From: Thalassotalea sp. 42_200_T64
GTDB lineage: Bacteria; Pseudomonadota; Gammaproteobacteria; Enterobacterales; Alteromonadaceae
NCBI GenBank assembly: GCA_002162925.1
Contig: MABC01000021.1
Span: 1-52,057 of the forward strand
Direction: 5' to 3'
Length of the DNA stretch: 52,057 nucleotides
Made by a program: the position numbers and the translations under genes
Shown: one piece after another, positions 34,461-44,384 of the stretch
Numbering within the stretch: the stretch's first letter is position 1
Layout of the letters: every line of letters starts with the position of its first letter
Notes under the pieces: generated by a model
The model's database searches: none
Told to the model about the DNA's origin: nothing
The model's input: only the letters and a program-made list of their open reading frames with translations

Positions 34461-35849
34461 ATGGCTATTAACGCATTTATCAGGCTTATAAAATCAATGT
34501 TTGCTAAAGACAACACAACGACAACTTCGGCACAAGATTTTCCAATAGTGTTCGACCGCGCTGAGCACAATATCTCACGTAAAGAACTTAGTGATAACGC
34601 CTTGAAAGTCCTGTATCGATTAAACAAGGGTGGCTATGATGCCTACCTTGTTGGCGGCGGCGTACGCGACATTTTACTCGGTCAGCACCCGAAAGATTTT
34701 GATATTGCCACCAACGCTACGCCAGAGCAGATCAAGAAACTGTTCAGAAATTGCCGGTTAATTGGCCGCAGATTCCGCTTAGCCCATATTGTTTTTGGCC
34801 GCGATATTATTGAAGTAGCTACCTTTCGTGGCCACCACGACACTGCCGAAGAAAAAATGGCGAAAGCCCACTCTAAGCAGTCTGAACACGGAATGCTATT
34901 ACGCGATAATATCTACGGTTCAATAGATGAAGATGCTGAGCGTCGCGACTTCACCATTAATGCACTGTATTATTCGATCAAAGATTTTAAAGTCTATGAC
35001 TTTGCCAACGGTGTTAGCGATATTAATGCCAAGGTTATTCGCTTAATCGGCGATCCTGAAACTCGCTATCGTGAAGATCCGGTACGCATGCTCCGTGCTG
35101 TTCGCTTTGCCACCAAGCTGGATATGCAGATCGAAAAAAATACTGCCGCGCCAATACGTGAGCTTTCAGCACTAATGGCAAACATTCCGGCGGCAAGGAT
35201 GTTCGAGGAATATTTGAAACTCTTCCTTGGCGGTAAAGCGCAAGTTAACTTTCATATGTTAGCCGACTATCACTTGTTGCAATATTTCTTCCCGCATATC
35301 AGTCAGGCCGTAAAAGCAGAGCCTAACGGCAAAGCCGTTAAATTTGTCGATAGGGTATTATTTAATACCGACAAACGCATTAATGAAGGCAAGCGAGTTA
35401 CGCCTGCGTTCTTATTGGCTGCGGTTATTTGGTATAAGCTGGAACAAAGTTATAGCAGCTTAATGGCCAATTCAGATATTGCTTTTCAAGATGCTTTTTT
35501 TGCCGCAATGAGTGAAATTATGGGTGAACAACAACGTTGTATCGCCATACCAAAACGTTTCCAACAACCGATGAAAGACATCTGGTTTTTGCAGCAAAAA
35601 CTGATGCGTCGTGAAGGCGCGCGAGCTTTTAAAGTGCTGGAACATCCGCGTTTTCGTGCCGGCTATGACTTCTTGTTGTTGCGTGGTGAAATTGAGGGCG
35701 GTGAATTGGCCGAACTCGCCACCTGGTGGACAAACTTTCAAGAGGCATCACCTGACACCCAACAACAAATGGTGAAAAGCTTCAAAGGCACTCGCACAAC
35801 GCGCCGAAGAAGTCCGCGCAAACGTAAAAATACTAGTCCACAAAGTTAA
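34461..35849 (+). CDS. pcnB: Poly(A) polymerase I
   Basis: This 462-residue class II nucleotidyltransferase adds poly(A) to RNA 3' ends and promotes decay. It has LVGGGVRDILLG, the catalytic KDFDIATNA, and the RNA-binding motif RRDFTINALYY. A basic, low-complexity C-terminal tail (RRRSPRKRKN) is typical. AAGGAA precedes ATG by 1-3 bp; E. coli pcnB is also poorly initiated. The stop overlaps the folK start (TAATG). Confidence 0.95.
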   Translation: MAINAFIRLIKSMFAKDNTTTTSAQDFPIVFDRAEHNISRKELSDNALKVLYRLNKGGYDAYLVGGGVRDILLGQHPKDFDIATNATPEQIKKLFRNCRLIGRRFRLAHIVFGRDIIEVATFRGHHDTAEEKMAKAHSKQSEHGMLLRDNIYGSIDEDAERRDFTINALYYSIKDFKVYDFANGVSDINAKVIRLIGDPETRYREDPVRMLRAVRFATKLDMQIEKNTAAPIRELSALMANIPAARMFEEYLKLFLGGKAQVNFHMLADYHLLQYFFPHISQAVKAEPNGKAVKFVDRVLFNTDKRINEGKRVTPAFLLAAVIWYKLEQSYSSLMANSDIAFQDAFFAAMSEIMGEQQRCIAIPKRFQQPMKDIWFLQQKLMRREGARAFKVLEHPRFRAGYDFLLLRGEIEGGELAELATWWTNFQEASPDTQQQMVKSFKGTRTTRRRSPRKRKNTSPQS

Positions 35850-36343
35850 TGATAGATACCGTTTATATTGGTCTGGGCAGCAATTTAGAGCAACCAGAGC
35901 AGCAAATACAACAAGCAGTCGATGCTTTAAAGTTACTGCCCAGCACAGATTTTATCACCGTGTCTTCGTTGTACTCCAGTAAGCCGATGGGCCCACAAGA
36001 CCAGCCAGATTACATCAATGCTGTCGCAGCTGTTAACACTGAATTATCGGCCATTGAGTTACTCGATCAATTGCAGCAGATAGAGTCTTCCTTTGGTCGA
36101 GTACGTAAAGATCAACGTTGGGGCGCCCGAGTGCTCGATTTAGATATCTTGTTATTTGGCAACCAAGTCATCAACAGCGAACGCCTGACCGTGCCGCATT
36201 ACGGTATGAAAGTTCGCGAATTTGTCATTTATCCGTTGGCAGAAATTGCCGAACAGTTGACCTTACCTGACGGTACAAAGATCAAGCAATTGCAAGCAAC
36301 AACCGCTGAAAACGGACTGTTTGTTGTTGGCCAGTTGAACTAA
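35849..36343 (+). CDS. folK: 6-hydroxymethyl-7,8-dihydropterin pyrophosphokinase
   Basis: This 164-residue folate enzyme transfers pyrophosphate from ATP to hydroxymethyl-dihydropterin. It shows IGLGSNLEQPEQQ, the family region GPQDQPDYINAV and the signature RWGARVLDLDILLFG. It is translationally coupled to pcnB. Confidence 0.96.
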   Translation: MIDTVYIGLGSNLEQPEQQIQQAVDALKLLPSTDFITVSSLYSSKPMGPQDQPDYINAVAAVNTELSAIELLDQLQQIESSFGRVRKDQRWGARVLDLDILLFGNQVINSERLTVPHYGMKVREFVIYPLAEIAEQLTLPDGTKIKQLQATTAENGLFVVGQLN

Positions 36344-36415
36344 ACGTGTTTCTATGACAAGGTACGTACAACAAACTTGCTAGCAATAATTAAGTAATTA
36401 ATAAAGATATTTACT

Positions 36416-37210
36416 ATGAGTAGAATTACCGTCAGTACCCTGCAAAACATGAAAGATGCAGGCGAAAGAATTTCCACTATCACCGCTTACGACGCCAGCT
36501 TTGCCCGTCAATTTGATAACGCCGGTATTCATGCCATTTTAATTGGTGACTCTTTAGGCATGGTATTGCAGGGCGAATCGGATACCTTACCGGTGACGGT
36601 TTATGATATTTGCTATCATACTCGTTGTGTTCGCAATGGCGTTAACAACACACTGGTGTTGTCTGATTTGCCGTTTATGTCTTATGCTACCCCCGAGCAA
36701 ACCTATGCCAATGCGGCAAAATTAATGCAAGCTGGTGCCAATATGGTCAAGCTCGAAGGCGGCGCCTGGTTGTATGAAACCGTACGCGGCTTAGTTGATC
36801 GCAGTGTTCCCGTTTGCGGTCACTTAGGACTCACGCCACAATCGGTAAATGTTTTTGGCGGCTTTAAAGTGCAAGGCCGAAATAGCGATAAAGCAGAAGA
36901 GATGATCGACCATGCCAAAGGGCTAGAAGCTGCCGGTATACAATTATTGGTATTAGAGTGCATTCCAACCGCACTGGCGAAAGCCATAACGGATACTTTA
37001 TCAATTCCTGTAATAGGAATAGGTGCAGGTAATGTTACCGATGGTCAAATATTAGTAATGCATGATGCACTCGGTATTTCATACGGAAAAGTTCCTAAAT
37101 TCTCGCGCAATTTTCTCGCCGAAACTGGCAATATAGAAGAAGCGATAAAACTTTACATCAAAGACGTAAATACCGGTACTTTTCCGGGTCCTGAACACAG
37201 CTTTAGCTAA
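36416..37210 (+). CDS. panB: 3-methyl-2-oxobutanoate hydroxymethyltransferase
   Basis: This 264-residue TIM-barrel enzyme makes ketopantoate, the first step of pantoate synthesis. Motifs include [20 protein letters not shown] (metal site), KLEGG and [15 protein letters not shown]. panC follows after 16 bp. It is full length. Confidence 0.97.
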   Translation: MSRITVSTLQNMKDAGERISTITAYDASFARQFDNAGIHAILIGDSLGMVLQGESDTLPVTVYDICYHTRCVRNGVNNTLVLSDLPFMSYATPEQTYANAAKLMQAGANMVKLEGGAWLYETVRGLVDRSVPVCGHLGLTPQSVNVFGGFKVQGRNSDKAEEMIDHAKGLEAAGIQLLVLECIPTALAKAITDTLSIPVIGIGAGNVTDGQILVMHDALGISYGKVPKFSRNFLAETGNIEEAIKLYIKDVNTGTFPGPEHSFS

Positions 37211-37226
37211 TATTGTACTAGTTATC

Positions 37227-38072
37227 ATGAAAACAGTTAGTGAAATTACCGAATTACGCCAGCAAATCTCGGCCTGGCGTAAACAAGGCCTCAAAATTGC
37301 GTTTGTTCCGACAATGGGCAATCTACACTCTGGCCATATTTCTCTGGTCGCAGAAGCGCATAAGCATGCAGATAAAATTGTTGCCAGCATTTTTATCAAT
37401 CCGATGCAGTTTGGCGCCAATGAAGATATTGGTAACTATCCACGTACCATGGATGCCGATGTCGATAAGTTAATTGCTGCCAAGACCGATTTATTGTTTA
37501 CTCCTACGCCAGAGATCATTTATCCGAAAGGCTTAGATAAACAATCCTATGTGGAAGTGCCTAACGTATCTGATGGTTATTGCGGCGAATCACGCCCAGG
37601 ACATTTTCGCGGCGTATCTACGGTAGTGTGTAAACTGTTTAATCTAGTACAACCCGATGTTGCCTGCTTTGGCTTAAAAGATTATCAACAGGTACAAGTG
37701 ATCCAAATCATGGTGGAAGATTTGTCGATGCCGATTGAGATCATTCCAGTTGCGACCATGCGGGAACCATCAGGTTTGGCGATGAGTTCGCGCAATAATT
37801 ATTTAACCGCTGCAGAAAAAATCACCGCGGCTACGTTAAATAAAACCATGCGCTGGTTAGCCGAGCAAATTAAAGATAATAAAAATTTTTCGGCGTTAAT
37901 GGCACAAGCGAAGGACAGAATAGATGCCAGTGGGATGAGAACAGATTACATCCATATTAGCCATGCACGTACGCTAAATCCTGCCACAGCAGATGATAAG
38001 GAAATCGTTATTTTAGCTGCAGCACATTGCGGTAAGGCTCGTTTGATCGATAATATACAGGTGAATTTGTAA
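37227..38072 (+). CDS. panC: Pantothenate synthetase
   Basis: This 281-residue enzyme joins pantoate and beta-alanine using ATP. It shows VPTMGNLHSGHISLV (HxGH), INPMQFG, the CFGLKDYQQ region, and the MSSRNNYL motif. Its beta-alanine is probably supplied by PanP, encoded convergently next to it. The 41-bp convergent gap has no clear terminator. Confidence 0.97.
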   Translation: MKTVSEITELRQQISAWRKQGLKIAFVPTMGNLHSGHISLVAEAHKHADKIVASIFINPMQFGANEDIGNYPRTMDADVDKLIAAKTDLLFTPTPEIIYPKGLDKQSYVEVPNVSDGYCGESRPGHFRGVSTVVCKLFNLVQPDVACFGLKDYQQVQVIQIMVEDLSMPIEIIPVATMREPSGLAMSSRNNYLTAAEKITAATLNKTMRWLAEQIKDNKNFSALMAQAKDRIDASGMRTDYIHISHARTLNPATADDKEIVILAAAHCGKARLIDNIQVNL

Positions 38073-38113
38073 CCGGCCTTTAGAATTCAAGCAACACTAT
38101 AAACAAATTCGGG

Positions 38114-39745
38114 TTACTTAATTTTGGTCAAAACTTGTGGTAAAAAATTCAAGCTTTCTGCGGCAATCTGTTTTTGTTCGGCCAATACGTCTTGTAAGAT
38201 ATCTTGGGTAGTTAATGGGTTGGCTAACACAACCCGGAAAACCAACACTTTTCGGCCTTGGTAATGACTGACGTCAATGCGCGTACGAGAAACAAAAGAT
38301 TTACCGTTTTCACGCTGACGCTTTTGGATAAACTTGGTTAACTTGTCCAACAATTCGTTAATAACCTCTTGTTGCTGAGCATCGGCACTGGCGAGAAACT
38401 GTTGTACGGCTTGTGGCGCATAGCGGTAGGTTAGCAAACAAAGTTCGGGTTTTGATATCAACTCAAAATCGTCATCTTGATTGATCAACTCAGCAAAATA
38501 TTTCGCTTTTTCAATACTTTGGTTGATCAACATTTCATACCCTGGACGAGAGATTATATGCATGCTTGCATACAGCATCATTGCCATACCGGGGCGAGAA
38601 CCTTCAAGGGTATGTGAGCCTAAATCTTTTGAGCCTTTACGTAGTATGTATTCGGCGTGATGCTCAATGGTGGAAACGGCACCTGGGTCTTTAAAGACCA
38701 CCAAGCCCGCGCCCATTGGCACATACATTTGTTTATGGGCATCAATCGTTACCGAATCGGCCAACTCGATGCCATCGAGTAAAGCTCGATACTTATTCGA
38801 CAGTAGCGTTGCTCCACCCCAGGCTGCATCGACATGAAAATGACAATTAAAACGCTTGGCAATGCTAGCCATTTCTCTTAACGGGTCTATATTGCCGGTT
38901 TCAGTCGTGCCGGCAACGCCGACAATGCTCATCACTTTTATTTTTTGTGCCTCTAAGCGAGCACATTCTTGGGTAAGTGCCTGGGTATCGATACGATTGT
39001 TGTTATCGGTTTTAATGGAAATGACACTGTCGCGACCTAAACCTAAGATGTCTGCGGCCTTCTTCAACGAATAATGGCCGCGTTCAGACACTAAAATGGC
39101 AATACCTTCGTAGCCATAATGTTTCAGCGCTTGAAATAAACCTTGTTGAGCAATTCCTTTGAAAACGCCATCGCCTTTTAGCAAGTTGTTACGGGCAACC
39201 CATAAAGCGGTAATGTTGGCGACCGTACCACCAGAGCAAAATGCTCCTAAAGAATGTGTCGCGCTATGCATCAATTTTTGATAGAAACCATCATTTTGCT
39301 GATACACCATGCGATGCATCATGCCTAATACTTGCCGCTCTAACGGGGTAAAGGCTTTCGAGGTTTCTATTTTTACCAGATTTTGGTTCATACCTGTCAT
39401 TAGCTTTGACAAAGGCAACTGGAAATATGGCAATGCTGAGGTCATATGACCAATAAAGCTTGGCGATGAGGTGTGCACCGATTGCGAGATTAATTTATCC
39501 AGCAGATGATGGGTATGATCAGACACATATTGGGGTTGTTCAGGTATCTTTGAATCGGCAAAATCTTTTTCAATTTCGGCTAATGGTTTTTCTGTAGCAA
39601 CGATGTGGCTGCCGAGAAAGCCATTGAGGTTTTGCGAGATCTCAGCTTCAATACGACCCAGTGTCGAATCTGGCGCTTCCGGAATTGTAAAAATTTGATG
39701 TAATGATTCTGGCGTGGCTTGCGCTACGCGTTTTCTTATTGTCAT
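38114..39745 (-). CDS. panP: PLP-dependent aspartate 1-decarboxylase PanP
   Basis: This 543-residue group II decarboxylase has the PLP-binding Lys in TIDAHKQMYVPMGAG and the cofactor pocket around HVDAAWGGA. PanP is known from Vibrio and other marine gammaproteobacteria as the PLP enzyme that decarboxylates aspartate to beta-alanine, replacing pyruvoyl PanD. Its place beside panBC supports that assignment over a glutamate or tyrosine decarboxylase. No panD is present in the window. The gene is convergent with panC. Confidence 0.88.
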   Translation of the reverse strand: MTIRKRVAQATPESLHQIFTIPEAPDSTLGRIEAEISQNLNGFLGSHIVATEKPLAEIEKDFADSKIPEQPQYVSDHTHHLLDKLISQSVHTSSPSFIGHMTSALPYFQLPLSKLMTGMNQNLVKIETSKAFTPLERQVLGMMHRMVYQQNDGFYQKLMHSATHSLGAFCSGGTVANITALWVARNNLLKGDGVFKGIAQQGLFQALKHYGYEGIAILVSERGHYSLKKAADILGLGRDSVISIKTDNNNRIDTQALTQECARLEAQKIKVMSIVGVAGTTETGNIDPLREMASIAKRFNCHFHVDAAWGGATLLSNKYRALLDGIELADSVTIDAHKQMYVPMGAGLVVFKDPGAVSTIEHHAEYILRKGSKDLGSHTLEGSRPGMAMMLYASMHIISRPGYEMLINQSIEKAKYFAELINQDDDFELISKPELCLLTYRYAPQAVQQFLASADAQQQEVINELLDKLTKFIQKRQRENGKSFVSRTRIDVSHYQGRKVLVFRVVLANPLTTQDILQDVLAEQKQIAAESLNFLPQVLTKIK

Positions 39746-39856
39746 AATGTACCAAAAACAAACCTAAATCATTCCCTGATGTTTTCATTAATAGGCTGAA
39801 CTTTAATAAATATTCGCGAAAATGTCTTGTTTTTTTATGGCTTTTGTCGGATTTTC

Positions 39857-40516
39857 TTACAATTTTGCCGATAATGACCAACATTGCTGACCACTGCCCT
39901 GATACTTTGCTTCAAACGGCGTTAGCGGCTGTGCTTGTTCTAACTCGGTGAGCTCAGATTCAATACCCGCCAAAGCTAAAGCCGATTGAAATTCCTCTAA
40001 ATATAAGCTCCAGTTACTTCTTAACTCTAGGCTTTTACCCACTTTAATGATAAAGGGAAACACCGCACTGCCGTGCCAGCGTCGTTTCACGTGTTTGGAC
40101 TTGGGCCAGGGGTTGGGATAGAGAATGAAATGCTTGTCAACATTCCAATTAGCCGCCACCACTAACCGATAAAAGTCATTCAAATCGGCTCGCACCAGTT
40201 GGTAATTATCCACTTGCCATGAATCATCAACGTTGCGACTAATGCGATTAGCCGATTTATCAACGCCAATCACCAGGGCACAGGGGTTTTGTTTGGCGAT
40301 AATGCGAGTACTTTGCCCCACGCCACAACAAGAATCTAAAATAATTGGTCCATTGAACGCTTTTACCTTAGCATCTATTTCTGCAAATGCCTGCTTAGTG
40401 TGTAGCGATATCGGCTTTTGAAATTCTGTATTTAAATGTTTATTAACGATATTGGCCAGGCTTTCATGGATGCCCGGCTGATTGCTAATAATTGCTTTTG
40501 AATCACCAAATGACAT
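39857..40516 (-). CDS. TrmB-like SAM-dependent methyltransferase
   Basis: This 219-residue protein has a SAM-binding segment (IILDSCCGVGQSTRIIA, VIGVDKS) and the TrmB hallmark FILYPNPWPKSKHVKRRW. True TrmB methylates G46 of tRNA to m7G. Here the signature is YPNPWPK where YPDPWPK is usual, and the N-terminus differs, so it may be a paralogue. It overlaps yadH by one base (ATG/TGA region), forming a yadG-yadH-methyltransferase unit. Confidence 0.78.
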   Translation of the reverse strand: MSFGDSKAIISNQPGIHESLANIVNKHLNTEFQKPISLHTKQAFAEIDAKVKAFNGPIILDSCCGVGQSTRIIAKQNPCALVIGVDKSANRISRNVDDSWQVDNYQLVRADLNDFYRLVVAANWNVDKHFILYPNPWPKSKHVKRRWHGSAVFPFIIKVGKSLELRSNWSLYLEEFQSALALAGIESELTELEQAQPLTPFEAKYQGSGQQCWSLSAKL

Positions 40517-41295
40517 TAGCTGCGCAGCCCTATACCTTTAGAAATTAACACCATGGCAATGGTAAACAGCGTTACAACGAATAACGAAATTACCGTAAAT
40601 GCCACCGTCAAGGAGACGTCACTGATCCCCAAGAAGCCATAGCGAAAAGCGTTAACCATATAGACAATAGGATTGATTTGCGACACCCCTTGCCAAAATT
40701 CTGGTAATAAACTTATCGAGTAAAATACCCCGCCTAAATAGGTTAGTGGCGTTAAAATAAAAGTTGGGATAATCGAAATATCGTCAAAACTGTTGGCAAA
40801 AATGGCGTTAATAAGCCCACCCAAAGCAAACACCGCCGAGGTGAGCATCACAGTAATAATGATCACCGCAACATTATGGATTTGAATATCAACAAACAAT
40901 AAAGATACCAGTGTTACAATTGAGCCGACCAAGATGCCCCGGCACATGCCGCCACCGACATAACCCGCCACAATAACCCAATTAGGCACTGGCGCTACCA
41001 GCATTTCTTCAACGTTACGTTGCCATTTTGCACTGAAGAAAGAGGATGCAACATTGGAATATGAATTGGTGATCACCGACATCATAATAAGGCCTGGGAC
41101 AATAAATGACATGTAGTCAAAGCCGCCCATTTCACCAATACGTTTGCCTATTAATGAGCCAAAAATAACAAAGTATAAACTGATGGTGATCGCCGGTGGT
41201 ACTAAGGTTTGCACCCAAATACGCATAAAACGATGAATTTCTTTGTATAATATACTGGTTAAAGCCACTCGATTTCTAAAGCTCAGCATCATCAA
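40516..41295 (-). CDS. yadH: ABC-2 type exporter permease YadH
   Basis: This 259-residue permease has six predicted membrane helices. The N-terminal EIHRFMRIWVQTLVPPAITI is nearly the same as in E. coli YadH. Its start overlaps the end of yadG (ATGA). The substrate of YadGH is not known to me. Confidence 0.93.
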   Translation of the reverse strand: MMMLSFRNRVALTSILYKEIHRFMRIWVQTLVPPAITISLYFVIFGSLIGKRIGEMGGFDYMSFIVPGLIMMSVITNSYSNVASSFFSAKWQRNVEEMLVAPVPNWVIVAGYVGGGMCRGILVGSIVTLVSLLFVDIQIHNVAVIIITVMLTSAVFALGGLINAIFANSFDDISIIPTFILTPLTYLGGVFYSISLLPEFWQGVSQINPIVYMVNAFRYGFLGISDVSLTVAFTVISLFVVTLFTIAMVLISKGIGLRS

Positions 41296-42227
41296 TTTCC
41301 TTTCGCCTTAGGGGCTGCGTTATTCGCCACTAACGTCAAAAACAGCTCTTCGAGACGATTCGATTTGTTGCGCATACTTTGCACACTAATGCCTTGTTCG
41401 GTCAATTGTATAAACACATCGTTTATTGATTGTGATTTATCAACATCAACTTCGAAAGTATGATCATCGATTAAACGACTCGGATACTCGGCTAAAGTTG
41501 GCGTTTGTTTAGTCGGGATGATATCTAACACGAACGTTTCAACGTGCAATTTCGCCAATAACGCCTTCATGCTGGTATTCTCAACGATCAGACCCTGATC
41601 GATAATTGCAATATTACGACAGAGCATTTCCGCTTCTTCGAGATAATGCGTGGTCAAAATGATGGTGATACCTTCGGCATTTAATTCACGCAGGTAATTC
41701 CACATGTGACGGCGTAATTCGATATCGACACCGGCCGTTGGCTCATCGAGTATTAACACTTGCGGTTCGTGCATCAGTGCCCGTGCGATCATCAGACGTC
41801 GTTTCATACCGCCTGATAGGTTGCGCGACGGCTCGTTTCTTTTGTCCCATAAATCTAATTGCTTGAGATATTTTTCTGTGCGTTCAAATGCCAACTGTCT
41901 AGGCACACCGTAATAGCCAGCCTGATTGACCAATATTGTTAGCGGTGCTTCAAACTGGTTAAAATTAAATTCTTGTGGCACTAAACCAAGGAAACTTTTT
42001 GCCGTGTCTAGCTCTTTATCGATGTCATGACCAAATACTTTTACCGTACCTGCCGTTTTATTAACCAGTGAAGTGATCACCCCAATAGTCGTTGACTTAC
42101 CGGCACCATTTGGCCCAAGCAAGGCAAAGAAATCACCTTTCTGCACCTCTAAATCGAGTCCTTTTACGGCTTGAAATCCGCCTTTATAAGTTTTTTTTAA
42201 GCCTGAAATTTGCAAGGCTGCCTGCAT
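41292..42227 (-). CDS. yadG: ABC exporter ATP-binding protein YadG
   Basis: This 311-residue ATPase has Walker A GPNGAGKST, signature NLSGGMKRR, Walker B VLILDEPTAGVD and switch His TTHYLEEAE. It is the drug/lipid-exporter type paired with YadH. The operon yadG-yadH near the pan genes recalls the E. coli neighbourhood. Confidence 0.94.
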   Translation of the reverse strand: MQAALQISGLKKTYKGGFQAVKGLDLEVQKGDFFALLGPNGAGKSTTIGVITSLVNKTAGTVKVFGHDIDKELDTAKSFLGLVPQEFNFNQFEAPLTILVNQAGYYGVPRQLAFERTEKYLKQLDLWDKRNEPSRNLSGGMKRRLMIARALMHEPQVLILDEPTAGVDIELRRHMWNYLRELNAEGITIILTTHYLEEAEMLCRNIAIIDQGLIVENTSMKALLAKLHVETFVLDIIPTKQTPTLAEYPSRLIDDHTFEVDVDKSQSINDVFIQLTEQGISVQSMRNKSNRLEELFLTLVANNAAPKAKGN

Positions 42228-42328
42228 AGTTTATACCTCTTACGCGTGAGCTATTATTATGTGGGCTATTGTTGGTATTTCAAGTTATTATGTTGGCATT
42301 TGTTATATTCGTTTTGATAATTTAAGTG

Positions 42329-42820
42329 ATGATTGATAAACCGACACTAGTACAGGCAATAATGACTAAGCTCGAGTTGGAACTTAGCAATGCGATAACT
42401 GCTGCTGAAACCGCCAGGTTAGCGGCTACTGACGATGAAAGCGCGGCAGAAACACAATATGACACTCTTGGCCTTGAAGCATCTTATTTGGCGCATGGAC
42501 AGTCTGAGCGAGCGGAATTAATAAAGCAACAAATCCTGCAATATCAAAAATTGGTTATAAAAGATTTTAATGAGGATGATGGGATAGCTTTAGGCGCGAT
42601 AATCGAATTATTAAATCCAAACAATCTGAAAACAATTTATTTTATTGGGCCAAGTGCCGGAGGCTTAAAGCTGTGTTTAAGGGAAGATGAAATCTTTGTG
42701 ATCACGCCACAATCACCGTTAGCACAACAATTAATCGGCAAATTTCAATTTGATCAAATCAATATGCCGGGCCACAATCAGCGAGCCGGCACATCCAGTG
42801 AAATCGTTGCGGTTTATTAA
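42329..42820 (+). CDS. GreA/GreB-like protein
   Basis: This 163-residue protein has the two-part shape of Gre factors. An N-terminal helical hairpin (KLELELSNAITAAETARLAA ... LIKQQILQYQKLV) is followed by a C-terminal FKBP-like GreA/GreB domain (IYFIGPSAGGLKL, IFVITPQSPLAQQLIGK). The basic residues usual at the Gre coiled-coil are fewer, so whether it stimulates transcript cleavage is uncertain. ATG 42329 is preferred; a GTG precedes it. The gene is divergent from yadG. Confidence 0.75.
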   Translation: MIDKPTLVQAIMTKLELELSNAITAAETARLAATDDESAAETQYDTLGLEASYLAHGQSERAELIKQQILQYQKLVIKDFNEDDGIALGAIIELLNPNNLKTIYFIGPSAGGLKLCLREDEIFVITPQSPLAQQLIGKFQFDQINMPGHNQRAGTSSEIVAVY

Positions 42821-42836
42821 TTGTCCTGAGTTCAGG

Positions 42837-44198
42837 TTAACTAAGCTGAGCTCTTAAGTCGGCAATATTAATCACTTTTTCATCAATTTTTAAATAGGCT
42901 ACAGAGTCAGAATAAACGATAGTAGATTCAATCACACCTTTAGTTTTGGCTAATTTAGTCGCTAACGTTTGGGCATGAAGCTCGTCATCAAAATTGATTT
43001 TAAAGCTTATATTTTTCGATTTTTTAACCTCACTCATTCCCAAGGCAAAGACAAACCATACCAACAATAGACCTGCACTGAATAGGAATACATTGGCACC
43101 GGCGAAGTAGGTTTGCACGGTTCCGCCGGCCAAGCCGCCAATAAACGCGCCAAAAAATTGACTGCTGGAAAAAATACCCATTGCAGAGCCTTTATCACCC
43201 GCTGGGGCAATTCTTGATAAGGTAGAGGGCATTGTCGCTTCTAAGTAATTAAAGGCGGCAAAAAACATCACCACAAAGAGTACCATGAAATAAAAATCAT
43301 CATGTTTTTGCCAAAGCAATAACAAACTTAATGTCATCAACACAATGGCACTACAAAACACTAATTTTTCTTTATTTTTCTTAATTGCCCAGATCATGAA
43401 TGGTACCATGATGGCAAAAGAGAGTAATAAAGCCGGCAAATATAAACGCCAATGATCACTCACGGCAAAACCCGTATTGATTAACATTAACGGCAATGCC
43501 ACAAACATCGCCGTTAATGCCACATGTAAAATGAACACACCAAGGTTTAAACGAAACAATTGTGGGTGCTTGATTAAATTGATCAGTTTATTCGGAATGG
43601 CTACATGATCACCTTTGGGAGCCGTGTTGATGGAGCTCGGCACCACAAACAGCACTAACAAGATACCAACCACAGATAAGATTGCGGTTAAATAGAACAA
43701 TCCTGCCAGGCCGTAACTGTCCGCAACTATGGGACCTAACACCATGGCAACAGCAAATGACAAACCGATAAACATACCGATAGTGGCCATCACTTTCGGC
43801 CGTTGCTCTTCTCGACTTAAATCTGCCGCCAATGCTAAAGTCGCACTGGCAATGGCGCCCATGCCTTGTATTGCCCGACCAAATACCACACCATAAACCG
43901 ATTCAGACATCGCCGCGACGATACTGCCCAGGAAAAACAATACCAGGCCGCCAATTATCACTGGCTTCCGGCCAATCCTGTCGGACAAAATCCCCATAGG
44001 AATTTGCAATAACGCTTGCGTTAAGCCGTAAGCGCCAATTGCCAAACCTAACCACATCGGGCTATAGCCTTGTAATTCAACGCCATAAATAGCAAACACT
44101 GGCAAAATCATAAATAAGCCGATCATGCGCATGCCAAATACCGCGGCGAGCGAAAGTGAGGCTCTCTTTTCAATACTGTTTAAACCGGTAACACTCAT
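42837..44198 (-). CDS. yajR: MFS transporter YajR with C-terminal YAM domain
   Basis: This 453-residue major facilitator has twelve helices, the motif GILSDRIGRKP (A motif) and a cytoplasmic C-terminal extension (about 385-453: SFKINFDDELHAQTLATKLA ... VINIADLRAQL). The extension matches the YAM domain of E. coli YajR, a ferredoxin-like fold found on few transporters. The transported compound is not known. It is convergent with the GreA-like gene (16-bp gap). Confidence 0.88.
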   Translation of the reverse strand: MSVTGLNSIEKRASLSLAAVFGMRMIGLFMILPVFAIYGVELQGYSPMWLGLAIGAYGLTQALLQIPMGILSDRIGRKPVIIGGLVLFFLGSIVAAMSESVYGVVFGRAIQGMGAIASATLALAADLSREEQRPKVMATIGMFIGLSFAVAMVLGPIVADSYGLAGLFYLTAILSVVGILLVLFVVPSSINTAPKGDHVAIPNKLINLIKHPQLFRLNLGVFILHVALTAMFVALPLMLINTGFAVSDHWRLYLPALLLSFAIMVPFMIWAIKKNKEKLVFCSAIVLMTLSLLLLWQKHDDFYFMVLFVVMFFAAFNYLEATMPSTLSRIAPAGDKGSAMGIFSSSQFFGAFIGGLAGGTVQTYFAGANVFLFSAGLLLVWFVFALGMSEVKKSKNISFKINFDDELHAQTLATKLAKTKGVIESTIVYSDSVAYLKIDEKVINIADLRAQLS

Positions 44199-44293
44199 AT
44201 ATTTGCGAGACTATAAAAAAAATTAGTTTATTTTACCTTAAGCGTTCTCAGGTTACACTATAGAAGTGACAATTATTCGACATAGATCAACGA

Positions 44294-44338
44294 TTAGGGT
44301 CTGTTGACCTTTGCGGTGCAAATTTCAACAGACCCTAA
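44294..44338. repeat. Inverted repeat element TTAGGGTCTGTTG
   Basis: TTAGGGTCTGTTG (44294-44306) and CAACAGACCCTAA (44326-44338) form a 13-bp perfect dyad around 19 bases. No U-tract follows on either strand. It is MITE-like in form and abuts the next repeat, sharing its final bases. Confidence 0.8.
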
Positions 44339-44384
44339 TACCAATTTGATTAAATATCGGCTCATTCTTAAATCAACTTGGTAT
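44338..44384. repeat. Palindromic repeat, TTGATTAAATAT family, copy 3 (most complete)
   Basis: This 47-bp element starts ATACCAATTTGATT and ends AATCAACTTGGTAT; the ends are complementary at 13 of 14 positions. The core is AAATATCGGCTCATTCTTA. Its right end supplies the last codons and the stop of the thioesterase gene. Confidence 0.8.
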
